Positions 45,196 to 54,700 are shown, counted from the first letter of the stretch. The stretch: DNA of 64,000 nucleotides from an uncultured Schlesneria sp. (GCA_903899985.1 CAIULL010000062.1:1-64000), one strand, 5' to 3'. Numbers and translations are program-made. Notes: a model not told the origin generated them from the letters alone.

Positions 45196-47421
45196 TCACA
45201 TCTTGAAGTGGAATGTTCGTCGAATATACCGCCAACCCCACCCGAATGCCGACCGACGTGCCGCCATGAACCGGGCGAAGCCTCGTAAATTGGGTGTCAG
45301 CAGTTCAGGAGATTCATCAAGCAGTACCGTCGCCTGATACGCCGATTCCTGCAATTGTTCTCGACCTTCCCGATCTGCAGTCGTGGCAAGCAGCCCCCCA
45401 TTCTTCGACGCCAGATTCTTGGGGGCAAAATCCGAATGAGCCGACGCGATTTGCGTTATCGTGCCATGAAACGTGTGCTGCGGCAGGTGGTCAAACTTCA
45501 GGCCAACGTTCATTCCGATTGATACGTCGTGGCGATCCGCCTGGTCGAGGTACATAATCGCCTGCATCTTGTCCGTTGGAGCAATACTCAACAACTCGGT
45601 CCGTTCTTCCAGAAACGCATTTTCGTTCTTTTCGTCAAGCGGCGTTCCGGTCCAACCGACGAGTCGCTTCTTTTGCTGATCGAGTTTAGGCGAGGGGTTT
45701 CGAGGTGGTGCGATCACGGTTCCGGTAATCGGAGCTTTCACGACCAGGTGTTTCATCTGTTCGTCGAGTTCGGCGAGCTGATCATTTACCGATTTCAAAC
45801 CTTCATCCGCCATCGCCATTTCTGCGCGATCGTTGACCGCCCAGGCGTTCTGGCGGGCGGTTTCCTGAAGTAATTTTTGTTTCGTCAAACGCCGTTTGGC
45901 ATCGTCAAGCCTGGGATCATGCAGGCGCGCCAGTTGCTGCCCCGCTTCCACATGATCACCCGGCTGAACGTTCAATTCAACCAGTTCGCCAGGCACTTTG
46001 GTCACAACATGTCGCACGTCATGTGGCTCAAGAACGAAAGCCGCCCATTGAATAAATGGAATTGGGATCAGCCCTAAGGGGATGAGGATGCTCAACAAAA
46101 CCGCCGCCGTGACCGCCAGTCGCCATTTCTGGATCGGTTTTTCACGTGGCGTCGAGAGTAGCTGGTAAGAACTCATCCCCATTTGTACCAGAATTCCCGT
46201 GATAGAAAAGATCGCCATCGACTGTCCGATACTCTGCAGTCCATACGGTTTCAGCACCGTATAAAGGAACATCAGGATTCCGAACAGGACAAACCACCCA
46301 TAAAGCTTCGAGGCAATCGCATAAATGATAAACCAGTGCCGGTTCGTCTGTGGCATGAAGGGATCGTGCCGAGGTTCGATCCCAAGACATAACTGAGCCG
46401 CCATCTCCTGAGTCAGCTTATCAGCCTTCGGACGGAGATTCGGAATTTCAAGAAAGTCGCTGAGCATGTAGTACCCATCGAGACGCATCAGCGGATTGGC
46501 ATTGAAAATCACCGTTGTCGCGGTCGTCACGAAAAAGACGTTCAGACACAAGTAGTGGAATAAACCTGGTTCGGTCATCCACCAGAAGAAAATTGCAAAC
46601 GCCGACAGCACAATTTCGATGATCATCCCCGCCGCACCAATCAGGATGCGAGGCCATTTATTTTTAAGCATCCACGAATCTGATACGTCGCAATAAAGAC
46701 AGGGACTGCCGACCAGCAGCATCACACCCATCTCGTGGCATTCGCTGCCGAACATCTTGCACGACAGACCGTGTCCGAATTCGTGAATGATCTTTGAGCA
46801 AGCCAGTGTCATCCAGAGAAAGATCAGATTGGGCCAACCGAAAAACTGGTTAAACGCCGGCAATCCAGCCTGAAACGCACGAAACTGAATCGCCAGCAGC
46901 AACCATGAACTCAGCACAAACAGAATCGCAATCACTGCTGTGACGGGGTGATACATCCACCGTGTGTACGGAACCATTCGACCAAGAAACTGATCGCAGT
47001 CCCAACCGGGAAGACGCAGCGATAAAATGTTCGTTAAGCCGCTGAAAATCTTCTGCCGACGCTTCTTCTGATTTTGCTCAATTCGAGCCGCAGCCTGACC
47101 CGGACGGGTACTGTATGCCAAACCCTTGTGATGCAGGTCCGCGACCAGCATCTGAGTATCCGTCAATGTGGGACTGATTGCCGGAAACTCACGGACCAAT
47201 TCGTCACGAATGGTTTCCAGATTCTTCTGACCATCAAGCAGCGTGAGCACGCGATACTGATCGGCTCGAAGTCGATGATAAGTCAGTCCGACCGGGTCCT
47301 TGATGACATAGTGGGAAACCCCCTGAAAATCGATCAGCTTGACGACAAGATCGTTCCGAGCTCGTAGCGGCACAGGCCGCTGAGACGATCGCATCTCTTG
47401 AGTCGGAATCGCCATCGACAT
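45196..47421 (-). CDS. Membrane fusion protein: PqqD-like N terminus, M50-type metalloprotease core, HlyD-like C terminus
   Basis: A 741-residue protein in three parts. Residues about 24-105 resemble a PqqD-like winged helix (TYHRLRADQYRVLTLLDGQKNLETIRDEL ... LVADLHHKGLAY). Residues about 150-440 are polytopic with the zinc-binding HEFGH (213-217) in a membrane helix and a second motif NANPLMRLDGYYML (Asp315), the hallmark pair of M50 site-2-type proteases. Residues about 460-741 are an adaptor: lipoyl-like half-motif GELVELNVQPGDHVEAGQQLARL, a coiled-coil hairpin, VKAPITGTVIAPP, then a beta-barrel. Relatives are named peptidase M50/HlyD or YydH-like exporters. The second HlyD protein upstream (47571-48530) probably works with it. 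It could process and/or translocate a peptide; no peptide precursor or ABC transporter is adjacent. Confidence 0.83.
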   Translation of the reverse strand: MSMAIPTQEMRSSQRPVPLRARNDLVVKLIDFQGVSHYVIKDPVGLTYHRLRADQYRVLTLLDGQKNLETIRDELVREFPAISPTLTDTQMLVADLHHKGLAYSTRPGQAAARIEQNQKKRRQKIFSGLTNILSLRLPGWDCDQFLGRMVPYTRWMYHPVTAVIAILFVLSSWLLLAIQFRAFQAGLPAFNQFFGWPNLIFLWMTLACSKIIHEFGHGLSCKMFGSECHEMGVMLLVGSPCLYCDVSDSWMLKNKWPRILIGAAGMIIEIVLSAFAIFFWWMTEPGLFHYLCLNVFFVTTATTVIFNANPLMRLDGYYMLSDFLEIPNLRPKADKLTQEMAAQLCLGIEPRHDPFMPQTNRHWFIIYAIASKLYGWFVLFGILMFLYTVLKPYGLQSIGQSMAIFSITGILVQMGMSSYQLLSTPREKPIQKWRLAVTAAVLLSILIPLGLIPIPFIQWAAFVLEPHDVRHVVTKVPGELVELNVQPGDHVEAGQQLARLHDPRLDDAKRRLTKQKLLQETARQNAWAVNDRAEMAMADEGLKSVNDQLAELDEQMKHLVVKAPITGTVIAPPRNPSPKLDQQKKRLVGWTGTPLDEKNENAFLEERTELLSIAPTDKMQAIMYLDQADRHDVSIGMNVGLKFDHLPQHTFHGTITQIASAHSDFAPKNLASKNGGLLATTADREGREQLQESAYQATVLLDESPELLTPNLRGFARFMAARRSAFGWGWRYIRRTFHFKM

Positions 47422-47570
47422 ATTCGGTCACCTGCGTCGGCTGAAAAAGGTTTGTAGGACGTGTGCGACTAGCAAGCGTCTTCGCTCGCCAGGGTTCTTT
47501 CATTGATGACAAACTGATTGGCAGCCTCAATCCCGGTGAAAGAGAGATCCCCCTCGACCGGTGTCACAAA

Positions 47571-48530
47571 TCACTTCTGGTCCGCGGTTGGCTCGACGTC
47601 TTTCCCGGCTTTTTCCGACGGTGATTTGGCGGTGAGTGGTGTGGTTTCCACTTCGATTTCCATGATCGCTTCCAGGCCGGCTCGCAGAATATTTTTCCGG
47701 TTCTGAACTTCCGCATAGATGCGAGTTGTCCGGTCGATCGGCTCGGAAACAACGTCAACAAATGTGATCAAACCTTCAAAGGGTTGCTTGTCCTCGTCTT
47801 CCAGCAGATCAAGTTCCGCTACGGGCAGACGGACGTAAACTTTGGCTCCCTGTTTTGCGTACCGAAGATCGGCCAAAGGAACATACCCCTCGATACGAAC
47901 GCGATCTGTATTGATGATTTCCGCGACGGGATCACCCTGCCGAACCGCCTCACCCTTTTTCTTGTAGATCCGAGTGACCACGCCATCGAATTCAGCAAGG
48001 ACGGAATAGGTTCTCAATTCGGCCGCCGTGACGGCAGCGTTCAATTTATTCAAACCGATTTCGTGCTCTGCTGCAGCGATGGAAATCCCCGCCTTGTCAG
48101 CTGCTAATTGAGCCTTGTCGATCTCGACTTGGGCGACCGGTTTTTGCCCCCCCTTTTTCTCCGCGTCCTGGTTTGCCTTAACCATCCGCTCATGTTCACT
48201 ATCCGCTTGTTTTTTTGCGATCCTGGCAAAATTTAACTCATTCTCGTTTGACGCTTTCTTTTCAGCAGCCGCCAGATTCGCCTGAGCGACTTCATCTGCG
48301 ATCAGAACCACTCGACTGCGATTCTTGACCAATTCTCCTTCTTTATATTCCACCGCTTTGACAATCCCGGTTCGATCTGAAGCCAGAGTCACATGGTCGA
48401 TCAACGTAATATGACACTTCTCGAGGCGCACTCGGCGCGAAGGAGTTGACTGCACGGATTTGTCATCGGCAGCCGATGTCGATGCGAGCAGCAACAACAG
48501 CGGCAGGCACGAAACACGGGATTGTTTCAT
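47571..48530 (-). CDS. HlyD/RND-type periplasmic adaptor (membrane fusion) protein
   Basis: A 319-residue protein with a signal peptide (SCLPLLLLLASTSAADD). The adaptor plan is clear: first lipoyl half LASDRTGIVKAVEYKEGELVKNRSRVVLI, a Lys/Glu/Ala-rich coiled-coil hairpin of about 90 residues (ANLAAAEKKASNENELNFARIAKKQ ...), second lipoyl half AEFDGVVTRIYKKKGEAVRQGDPVAEI, then beta-barrel RIEGYVPLADLRYAKQGAKVYVRL. Such proteins link an inner-membrane transporter with the outer membrane. The M50/HlyD fusion follows about 150 bp downstream on the same strand. No RND pump, ABC transporter or TolC gene is in the window. Confidence 0.87.
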   Translation of the reverse strand: MKQSRVSCLPLLLLLASTSAADDKSVQSTPSRRVRLEKCHITLIDHVTLASDRTGIVKAVEYKEGELVKNRSRVVLIADEVAQANLAAAEKKASNENELNFARIAKKQADSEHERMVKANQDAEKKGGQKPVAQVEIDKAQLAADKAGISIAAAEHEIGLNKLNAAVTAAELRTYSVLAEFDGVVTRIYKKKGEAVRQGDPVAEIINTDRVRIEGYVPLADLRYAKQGAKVYVRLPVAELDLLEDEDKQPFEGLITFVDVVSEPIDRTTRIYAEVQNRKNILRAGLEAIMEIEVETTPLTAKSPSEKAGKDVEPTADQK

Positions 48531-48582
48531 CGCGAAAGTCCTTTTGGCAAAACGTAATCAATTTCCGACCAATTTCTACGGC

Positions 48583-48834
48583 TTACGTCAAAAGCAAGCA
48601 AGCACGATTTCCCGAGACTTGTTTCTCGTCGAACCATTTTGTCAATTTGGATTTGACGATCTTCAAAAATCCGGCGACCGAATGAACGGGTTTAAGTCCC
48701 GTCAAAAGATGAACGTGATTAGCCATCCACTCGCTTCCATCAACACAGCCCTTCGCCTCGAATGATGCGGCCGACAGGGGTTCCAATTTCGAGAAGCGTT
48801 CTTTTCCAAGTCGCAGAGCGATCAGGGTCGTCAT
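48583..48834 (-). pseudogene. Relic of a Y1 (IS200/RAYT-like) transposase
   Basis: An 83-codon minus-strand frame contains WMANHVHLLTGLKPVHSVAGFLKIVKSKLTKWFDEK, matching the HUH (His-x-His) motif region of Y1/REP-associated tyrosine transposases (consensus NHVHLL). The N-terminal strands and the catalytic Tyr helix are missing, and the frame ends shortly after. It is therefore a decayed fragment. No clear terminal palindromes were found at its edges. Confidence 0.6.
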
Positions 48835-49061
48835 AGTCGCGGAGCGACGCAGGCATATAGCCTGGCAGCTTCAGCCCAAGGCGGGTTTGAGATTGCTTTG
48901 TCTTGCCAACATGGCTGCGGTGAGATGAAGTCGCACACGCATTAACATGCCGTTTCTGAGTGAACTCTGTTAACATCAACGATTCAAACAAGGTTCGAGG
49001 GGATGCCATGTGAACCTGGTTCTGCTCACGGACTATTGATCGTTCAATTGAGATTTAAAAT

Positions 49062-52000
49062 ATGAACCGAGTTTGGAAAGAAACAACAATTCACTGTTTC
49101 TTAAGAAGTTGGCGTTTCGTTTGCCTTGCCGATACGGCTCTTATCATGATCGCCTTTGTTCTGGTCAACCCTCTTCTGGGATACGGCAATGAGCCCGCGA
49201 CCGATCGAGTCGACTTTGTTCGAGACGTTCAACCACTGCTGCTTTCCCAGTGTGCCGATTGTCATGGCGAGAATGTCGCAAAGGGTGGCCTTCGGCTCGA
49301 TCTGAAATCCGCCGCGTTGCTTGGCGGCGATAACGGCAACGCAATTGTTCCAAATCAGAGTGCAAAAAGTTTGCTCGTGCAACGGATCGTCAGTCGCGAT
49401 GAAGATAGTATGCCTCGCGATGGTGACCCGCTGTCGGACGCGCAAGTCTCCCTGATCAAACGGTGGATTGATCAGGGAGCAAACTGGCCGGATGGAGTGG
49501 ATAAAGCGAAAATCATCGACAAATATGACTGGTGGTCGTTAAGACCGCTGGTCCGGCCTGACATCCCCGCCATCACATCGAACATGATTCGCTCAAAGAA
49601 TCATACTGATGTTACCGCCGAAAACGTCTCGCCGATCGATGCATTCGTGATCGCCAGACTGCGTGAAAAGGGACTGAAACAATCTCCGGAAGCTGACCGC
49701 AGGACGCTGGCTCGTCGAGCCTATTTCGATCTGATTGGGTTGCCACCGACTCCTGACGAGGTCGAAGCTTTTGTGGCCGACAACGACCCGAAGGCCTATG
49801 AAGAACTGATCGACGAACTACTGAAGTCGCCTCATTATGGTGAGCGCTGGGCGAGACATTGGCTGGATGTTGTGCACTATGGAGACACTCATGGATACGA
49901 CAAGGACAAACCCCGACCGAATGCCTGGCCGTATCGGGATTATGTCATTCGAGCATTCAACGGCGATAAACCCTATTCACAATTCATCGAAGAACAGATT
50001 GCCGGCGACATTCTGTCACCAGGAACTGAAGACGGAATCACGGCCACTGGATTCCTTGCGGCAGGCCCATGGGATTTCATCGGACATGCCGAGGTCCCGG
50101 AATCGAAAACTGACGGAATGATTGCCCGACTGCTGGATCGAGACGACATGGTCTCGAACGCCTGTAACACATTCCTCAGTCTGACCGTTCAATGTGCACG
50201 ATGTCACAACCACAAATTTGACCCTGTCGTACAAGAGGACTACTACCGACTTCAGGCTGTCTTTGCCGCTCTCGATCGTGCTGACCGCTCTTATGATATC
50301 GATCCGCAGATCTCTGCCCGACGAACTGAGTTATTGGCCGGTCAAAAGAGACTTCAAGAGAAGCGGCGCGAGCTTCAAGCCAGGGTTGCAGAACTTGCCG
50401 GGGAAAAGCTGAAGGAACTGGACGCAAAAATTGCGTCGTCGAACAAACCTGATGCGCATCCCCTAGCGGCTCAGTTCGGGTATCACAGCCAGATTGAGCC
50501 AAAAGCGGAAACGGTAAAATGGGTTCAGGTTGACCTGGGCCAATCGATGCCATTATCTGCGATTCAAGTCGTGGGATGTCACGACGACTTTAATAACATC
50601 GGTGACGGATTTGGTTTTCCGGTCCGGTTCAAAGTCGAGTTATGCGACGACGAGAATTTTCAACAAACGGTCAATCTCGTCGTTGATCAGACTGCAAAAG
50701 ATTTTGTGAATCCGGGAGTTAAACCCCAGAGGTTTCCTGTTTCAGGACGATCGGGCCGGTTTGTCCGGGTGACAGCCACGAAGCTGGCACCGCGTCAAAG
50801 CGATTTCATTTTTTCACTGGGTGAGCTTGGTGTTTTTGACGATGCCGGAACAAACAGGGCGCAAGGCAAACCTGTTCAATCACTGGATTCCATCGAGGCG
50901 CCTCCACGATGGCGCACGTCCAATCTTGTCGACGGATACTACTATGGAATGACTCGACAGGAGGGAACGACTCTGGCCGAACTGAAATTGGAACGGGAAA
51001 AACTGCTGGCGACGGTCGTTGATGAAGGAACACATACGGCGGTCCTTGAAAATGAGCGCGAGCTTGTCACGACGACTGGGGAACTGGCGAAACTTCCACC
51101 GGCAAAGCTGGTTTACTCGGGAATGGTCTACTCGGGGTCGGGACCATTTACGGGAACAGGTCCGTCTGGTGGAAAGCCAAGAACGATTCATGTCCTCGCA
51201 CGCGGTGACGTACGGAATCCTTTGAAAATTGTCGCACCGGGGAAAGTCCCCTTGAGTTCTGAGGAGGCGGGCGAGTTTCAGTTGCCCGAAGATCACAGCG
51301 AAGGCCAGCGACGAGTGGCTCTGGCAAAGTGGATTTCATCGAAAGAGAACCCGCTGACCTGGCGGTCGATCGTCAACCGTGTCTGGCTTTATCATTTCGG
51401 ACGAGGGATTGTTGATTCCCCAAACGACTTTGGTCGCATGGGACAACTTCCGTCGCATCCAGAGTTATTAGACTGGCTGGCAGCCCAGTTCCGGGACGAA
51501 GGTCAAAGCCTGAAGCAACTTCATCGAATGATCATGACCAGCGCCACGTATCGACAAAGCTCGAGTGGTGCCGTCGAGCCGGTGAGAGCCGTATTGCCAG
51601 AGACGAAACAGAGTTTATTGAATCGTGTCGACGGCCAGAGTTCTGGATTAACCGACGGCCAGGCAGTCGATGCCAGCAATATCTATCTCTGGCGAATGAA
51701 CCGCCGGAAATTGGAAGCCGAAGCGGTGCGGGACGCGGTCCTGGCTGTTTCCGGAAAGCTGAACCTGCAATTCGGTGGTCCGGCGTTCCAGGACTTCGTT
51801 GTCGAAAAGCCAGAACATTCGCCGCATTACGAATACCTGTTGCACGATCCCGAAGATGTGCGGATTCATCGCCGATCGATTTATCGATTTCTCGTCCGAT
51901 CGCAACCACAGCCGTTCATGACAACGCTGGATTGCGCCGATCCGTCGATGAGCGTGGACAAACGAAGCGAAACCGTAACGGCGCTGCAGGCACTCGCGCT

Positions 52001-52226
52001 ACTGAACAACCGGCTGATACTGACGCTGGAGAAATACATGGCTGAACGGGTCGCACGCGAACGAACGGGGCTGTCGCAACAAGTCGATTATGCGTTCCGC
52101 CTGGCGATGTCACGGCCTCCAACGGCGGAGGAACTCGCGGAACTCACCCCTTACGCCGAAACCTATGGTCTTGTAAACTTATGTCGAGTCATCCTGAATC
52201 TTAACGAGTTCGTCTTCGTGGACTAA
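49062..52226 (+). CDS. DUF1549/DUF1553 protein with cytochrome c domain and F5/8-type C-like insertion
   Basis: A 1054-residue exported protein. A signal anchor (DTALIMIAFVLVNPLLGYG) is followed by a PSCyt1 domain with CADCHGENVAKGGLRLD (Cys64, Cys67, His68). DUF1549 includes [49 protein letters not shown] and QCARCHNHKFDPVVQEDYY, with another CxxCH. Between DUF1549 and DUF1553 sits a coiled coil and a discoidin-like domain (VKWVQVDLGQSMPLSAIQVVGCHDD ... SGRFVRVTATKL). DUF1553 has WRSIVNRVWLYHFGRGIVDSPNDFGRMG and RRKLEAEAVRDAVLAVSGKL. Unlike the copy at 20777 it has no DUF1501 partner downstream; an ECF sigma/anti-sigma pair follows instead. Function is unproven. Confidence 0.93.
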   Translation: MNRVWKETTIHCFLRSWRFVCLADTALIMIAFVLVNPLLGYGNEPATDRVDFVRDVQPLLLSQCADCHGENVAKGGLRLDLKSAALLGGDNGNAIVPNQSAKSLLVQRIVSRDEDSMPRDGDPLSDAQVSLIKRWIDQGANWPDGVDKAKIIDKYDWWSLRPLVRPDIPAITSNMIRSKNHTDVTAENVSPIDAFVIARLREKGLKQSPEADRRTLARRAYFDLIGLPPTPDEVEAFVADNDPKAYEELIDELLKSPHYGERWARHWLDVVHYGDTHGYDKDKPRPNAWPYRDYVIRAFNGDKPYSQFIEEQIAGDILSPGTEDGITATGFLAAGPWDFIGHAEVPESKTDGMIARLLDRDDMVSNACNTFLSLTVQCARCHNHKFDPVVQEDYYRLQAVFAALDRADRSYDIDPQISARRTELLAGQKRLQEKRRELQARVAELAGEKLKELDAKIASSNKPDAHPLAAQFGYHSQIEPKAETVKWVQVDLGQSMPLSAIQVVGCHDDFNNIGDGFGFPVRFKVELCDDENFQQTVNLVVDQTAKDFVNPGVKPQRFPVSGRSGRFVRVTATKLAPRQSDFIFSLGELGVFDDAGTNRAQGKPVQSLDSIEAPPRWRTSNLVDGYYYGMTRQEGTTLAELKLEREKLLATVVDEGTHTAVLENERELVTTTGELAKLPPAKLVYSGMVYSGSGPFTGTGPSGGKPRTIHVLARGDVRNPLKIVAPGKVPLSSEEAGEFQLPEDHSEGQRRVALAKWISSKENPLTWRSIVNRVWLYHFGRGIVDSPNDFGRMGQLPSHPELLDWLAAQFRDEGQSLKQLHRMIMTSATYRQSSSGAVEPVRAVLPETKQSLLNRVDGQSSGLTDGQAVDASNIYLWRMNRRKLEAEAVRDAVLAVSGKLNLQFGGPAFQDFVVEKPEHSPHYEYLLHDPEDVRIHRRSIYRFLVRSQPQPFMTTLDCADPSMSVDKRSETVTALQALALLNNRLILTLEKYMAERVARERTGLSQQVDYAFRLAMSRPPTAEELAELTPYAETYGLVNLCRVILNLNEFVFVD

Positions 52227-52401
52227 CTTTAACGCAAACGATTTAAATTAAACGACTTACGCAACAGCCACTGTCTTTCAAGGCGATTGCCAGGAGCGGT
52301 TCTCAGTCATTCTGGCATAGGGAACAGGTATTGAAAACTGTTTTCGTCAGTAACCTCCAACACTTTTTGGTACTCAGGCGTAATTCAACGCGGGGTGCCC
52401 A

Positions 52402-53103
52402 ATGCAGAACACGATGACGCTATCGGACAGCAGTATTTCCAGCTTGGACGAAACCGCCAGCGCGACTCACGAGTCGCGTCTGGTTGATGAGGCGCGCCGT
52501 GGAAGTCAGGCAGCATTTGGAGAATTGGTCACTCGTTACGAACGCAGGCTGATTCGTGTCATTCTGCAGTTCGTGAAGAGTCAGGAGCTCGCTGAAGATC
52601 TGGCTCAGGAATCGTTTCTGAAAGCCTATCAACGACTTGCTCAGTTTGATCCAGCTCGGCGATTTGGTCCGTGGTTATTCCGGATCGGAGTGAACCAGAC
52701 ACTGGATTATTTGCGGCGTCGCAAGCGTCGCGGATGGTGGTTGCTTTTTTCAGAGCGTGGTACGGAACGCGATCCTGATCCGGCGGTTGCCGATCCCCGG
52801 CAACAACTTGATTTGGAGCAGGAGGTCGCGGCAATTTTAGAACAGATCCCGGAGAACTACCGGATTGTGCTGATGTTGCGAGAACTGCAGAACTTTTCGA
52901 CTTCTGAAATCGCGACAATTCTCGAGCGGAAGGAAGCAACGGTTCGTTGGCGACTGGCTGAAGCGCGCTCGATGTTCCACGATTTGTGGGTCAAACGACG
53001 CGACGGTCGCCATGACGAAGCTGAAGGAATTGGCGAGCCACCCATAGGTGGTGCAGAGACTCCGAAAGCCGGGGGTCGGAAAAGACGAAAGGGTGAAAAA
53101 TGA
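52402..53103 (+). CDS. ECF-family RNA polymerase sigma factor
   Basis: A 233-residue sigma-70 family protein. Region 2 reads ARRGSQAAFGELVTRYERRLIRVILQFVKSQELAEDLAQESFLKAYQRL...FGPWLFRIGVNQTLDYLRRRKRR; region 4 reads LEQIPENYRIVLMLRELQNFSTSEIATILERKEATVRWRLAEARSMF with the expected helix-turn-helix. A Gly/Lys-rich tail of about 30 residues follows. It overlaps the anti-sigma gene by 4 bp. In the about 175-bp leader, GGAAC at 52321 followed by CGTCA at 52345 could be part of an ECF promoter, but the spacing is not standard, so autoregulation is only a possibility. Confidence 0.93.
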   Translation: MQNTMTLSDSSISSLDETASATHESRLVDEARRGSQAAFGELVTRYERRLIRVILQFVKSQELAEDLAQESFLKAYQRLAQFDPARRFGPWLFRIGVNQTLDYLRRRKRRGWWLLFSERGTERDPDPAVADPRQQLDLEQEVAAILEQIPENYRIVLMLRELQNFSTSEIATILERKEATVRWRLAEARSMFHDLWVKRRDGRHDEAEGIGEPPIGGAETPKAGGRKRRKGEK

Positions 53104-53597
53104 TGGATTGTCGACGAGTTAAACAATTGCTGCCACTTTGGGTCGGTCAGGATCTTCCTGATTCCGCCAATGCTGCTGACGTCGCGAGCCACCTGAAACG
53201 CTGTGCCGTTTGCGAGCATTATCAGAAAAGCTTGCAAGCCAGCCTGGAAACGTTGCACTCGTCGAAATCCTGGCCCGCAGAGCCCAGCCGGCCAAGTGTC
53301 TGGCCACAGCTTGCTTCCCGAATTTCGGAGTGGGATCGGCGAAATCGTCATGATCGGTTTAACGGTTGGATTCCCGCTTCCGTGATGGCGCTTGCTGCCG
53401 CCTTGATGGTTGCGGTCTCAATTCCTTCAATTCATCAAGCCCTGTTTGATGACGAAGCATCCAGTGGAGAAATCGTTGATCTTTTCCCTTCGGTAAGGGA
53501 CTTAAACTTTGTGCCGGGTGATGATCAAGCGAATCCTGCTCAAACAAGACCTGATCTTTCGGTAAACCTGAAGCGTCTCAGTACTCAACCCTACTGA
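53100..53597 (+). CDS. Anti-sigma factor (zinc-type, membrane-anchored)
   Basis: A 165-residue protein that overlaps the sigma gene by 4 bp (ATGA), the standard layout of an ECF sigma and its regulator. The N terminus has MDCRRVKQLLPLWVGQDLP and HLKRCAVC, the His-x3-Cys-x2-Cys of the ZAS/zf-HC2 domain that binds the sigma factor. A single membrane helix (SVMALAAALMVAVSIPSIHQA, about residues 97-117) is followed by an approximately 45-residue outer tail rich in Asp/Asn. Such proteins hold the sigma factor at the membrane until a signal outside releases it. The ligand or protease is unknown. Confidence 0.87.
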   Translation: MMDCRRVKQLLPLWVGQDLPDSANAADVASHLKRCAVCEHYQKSLQASLETLHSSKSWPAEPSRPSVWPQLASRISEWDRRNRHDRFNGWIPASVMALAAALMVAVSIPSIHQALFDDEASSGEIVDLFPSVRDLNFVPGDDQANPAQTRPDLSVNLKRLSTQPY

Positions 53598-53690
53598 GAG
53601 TCTTTTCAGATCGATTGAGCTCCAATTGAGACGATTGACGTTCTCGGTTCAACCGATGATGTTGATGGTACGTTCGCCTTCAAAAAGTAA

Positions 53691-53713
53691 AAACGCCTGA
53701 ACTCATGGCGTTT
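53691..53713. terminator. Hairpin downstream of the sigma/anti-sigma operon
   Basis: A 7-bp inverted repeat (AAACGCC / GGCGTTT) with a 9-nt loop about 95 bp after the anti-sigma stop. A run of A precedes it on the plus strand, but the T-run after it is only three bases long, so the call is moderate. Confidence 0.45.
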
Positions 53714-53953
53714 CTCGCATTAGTCTCCACCGACGGGTGATGATCTTATTCCTGCCGCTTCACATTTTGAACTGTTTTAACGTCATCGATTTCAGGCCAG
53801 TCCGCAGATGTTTTTTGCGGTCAAGTGGAATTGCTGAGCCTACAATCCCAACGGGTGCGTTAAACATCGGGCGTACTGCGCCACTCTGGGACGTTCGATG
53901 GCAATTGAAGTACGCGATGGGCTGTAATTGCCATCGGTAAGGGGATATTCATT
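53714..53953. other. Intergenic region before the HAD gene, nothing recognised
   Basis: With the preceding 95 bp this makes a gene-free stretch of about 356 bp. Short open frames here have no recognisable content and no RNA structure stands out other than the hairpin at 53691-53713. Confidence 0.35.
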
Positions 53954-54700
53954 GTGCTCTCTGATTTCGACGGACGTTTTTTACCGTCATCGATCCGATG
54001 CCTGGTTTTTGATGCGGTTGGAACTTTGATTCAACCAAACCCTTCAGTTCCAGTCGCCTACCACTCGATCGCTTCTCGGTATGGCTCCCGAATTTCCATT
54101 GATGAAATCGGGAGTCGATTCCGTCGAGCATTTCGCCAAAGCGAGACTGATCAATTCCCCAATGGACCAGCAGCCGGCTCAAACTACGTCAGCAGTGATT
54201 CCATCGAAAAGGCTCGCTGGCGATGGATCGTCGAAGAGGTTGTTCCTGACGTGAACAACATGCAACAGTGTTTTGCGGAACTCTGGGATCATTTTGCTCG
54301 GCCGTCCTCGTGGTCGGTCTTCGACGATGTCGGATCGACGTTGTCGGCACTCAGAAAGGCGGGTTATCGCCTGATGATTGCCTCCAATTTTGATTCCAGA
54401 CTGCATTCCGTTTGCCGTGGACATCATGTTTTAAGCACGATTGAACAAAGTTTCGTTTCGTCGGAAATGGGTTATCGGAAGCCGGCGAAAGAGTTCTACG
54501 CATCGCTGATCGCCCGTTGTGGCTATCCGCCGAACCAGATTCTTATGATTGGCGACGACCCTGAGCATGATGTTGCCGGCCCGATTGCAGCCAATATGCA
54601 TGCGATGTTAATCGACCGAAAAGCGACTAATGAAGACTCCAACTCGATTCGCTCTTTGGACCGATTACTGTCTACAAGCGTTTGTCATGCCGCGTATTAA
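53954..54700 (+). CDS. HAD-superfamily hydrolase (HAD-IA, HDHD3-like)
   Basis: A 248-residue protein starting at GTG 53954. The nucleophile motif I is LVFDAVGTLIQPN (Asp20), motif II is MIASNFDSR, motif III is GYRKPAKEFY (Lys) and motif IV is MIGDDPEHDVAGPIAANMHA. The insert between motifs I and II is a helical C1 cap. The second Asp of the usual DxD (motif I) is replaced by Val (D-A-V), which would weaken standard phosphatase acid/base chemistry, though the DAVGT form is found in a recurrent branch of the family. Substrate unknown; it lies alone between the sigma operon and scpB. Confidence 0.85.
   Translation: MLSDFDGRFLPSSIRCLVFDAVGTLIQPNPSVPVAYHSIASRYGSRISIDEIGSRFRRAFRQSETDQFPNGPAAGSNYVSSDSIEKARWRWIVEEVVPDVNNMQQCFAELWDHFARPSSWSVFDDVGSTLSALRKAGYRLMIASNFDSRLHSVCRGHHVLSTIEQSFVSSEMGYRKPAKEFYASLIARCGYPPNQILMIGDDPEHDVAGPIAANMHAMLIDRKATNEDSNSIRSLDRLLSTSVCHAAY

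Noticed and set aside
52321-52349. Possible ECF promoter GGAAC ... CGTCA before the sigma gene
   Set aside because: The spacer is about 19 bases, longer than usual, and single matches of this kind are common by chance.
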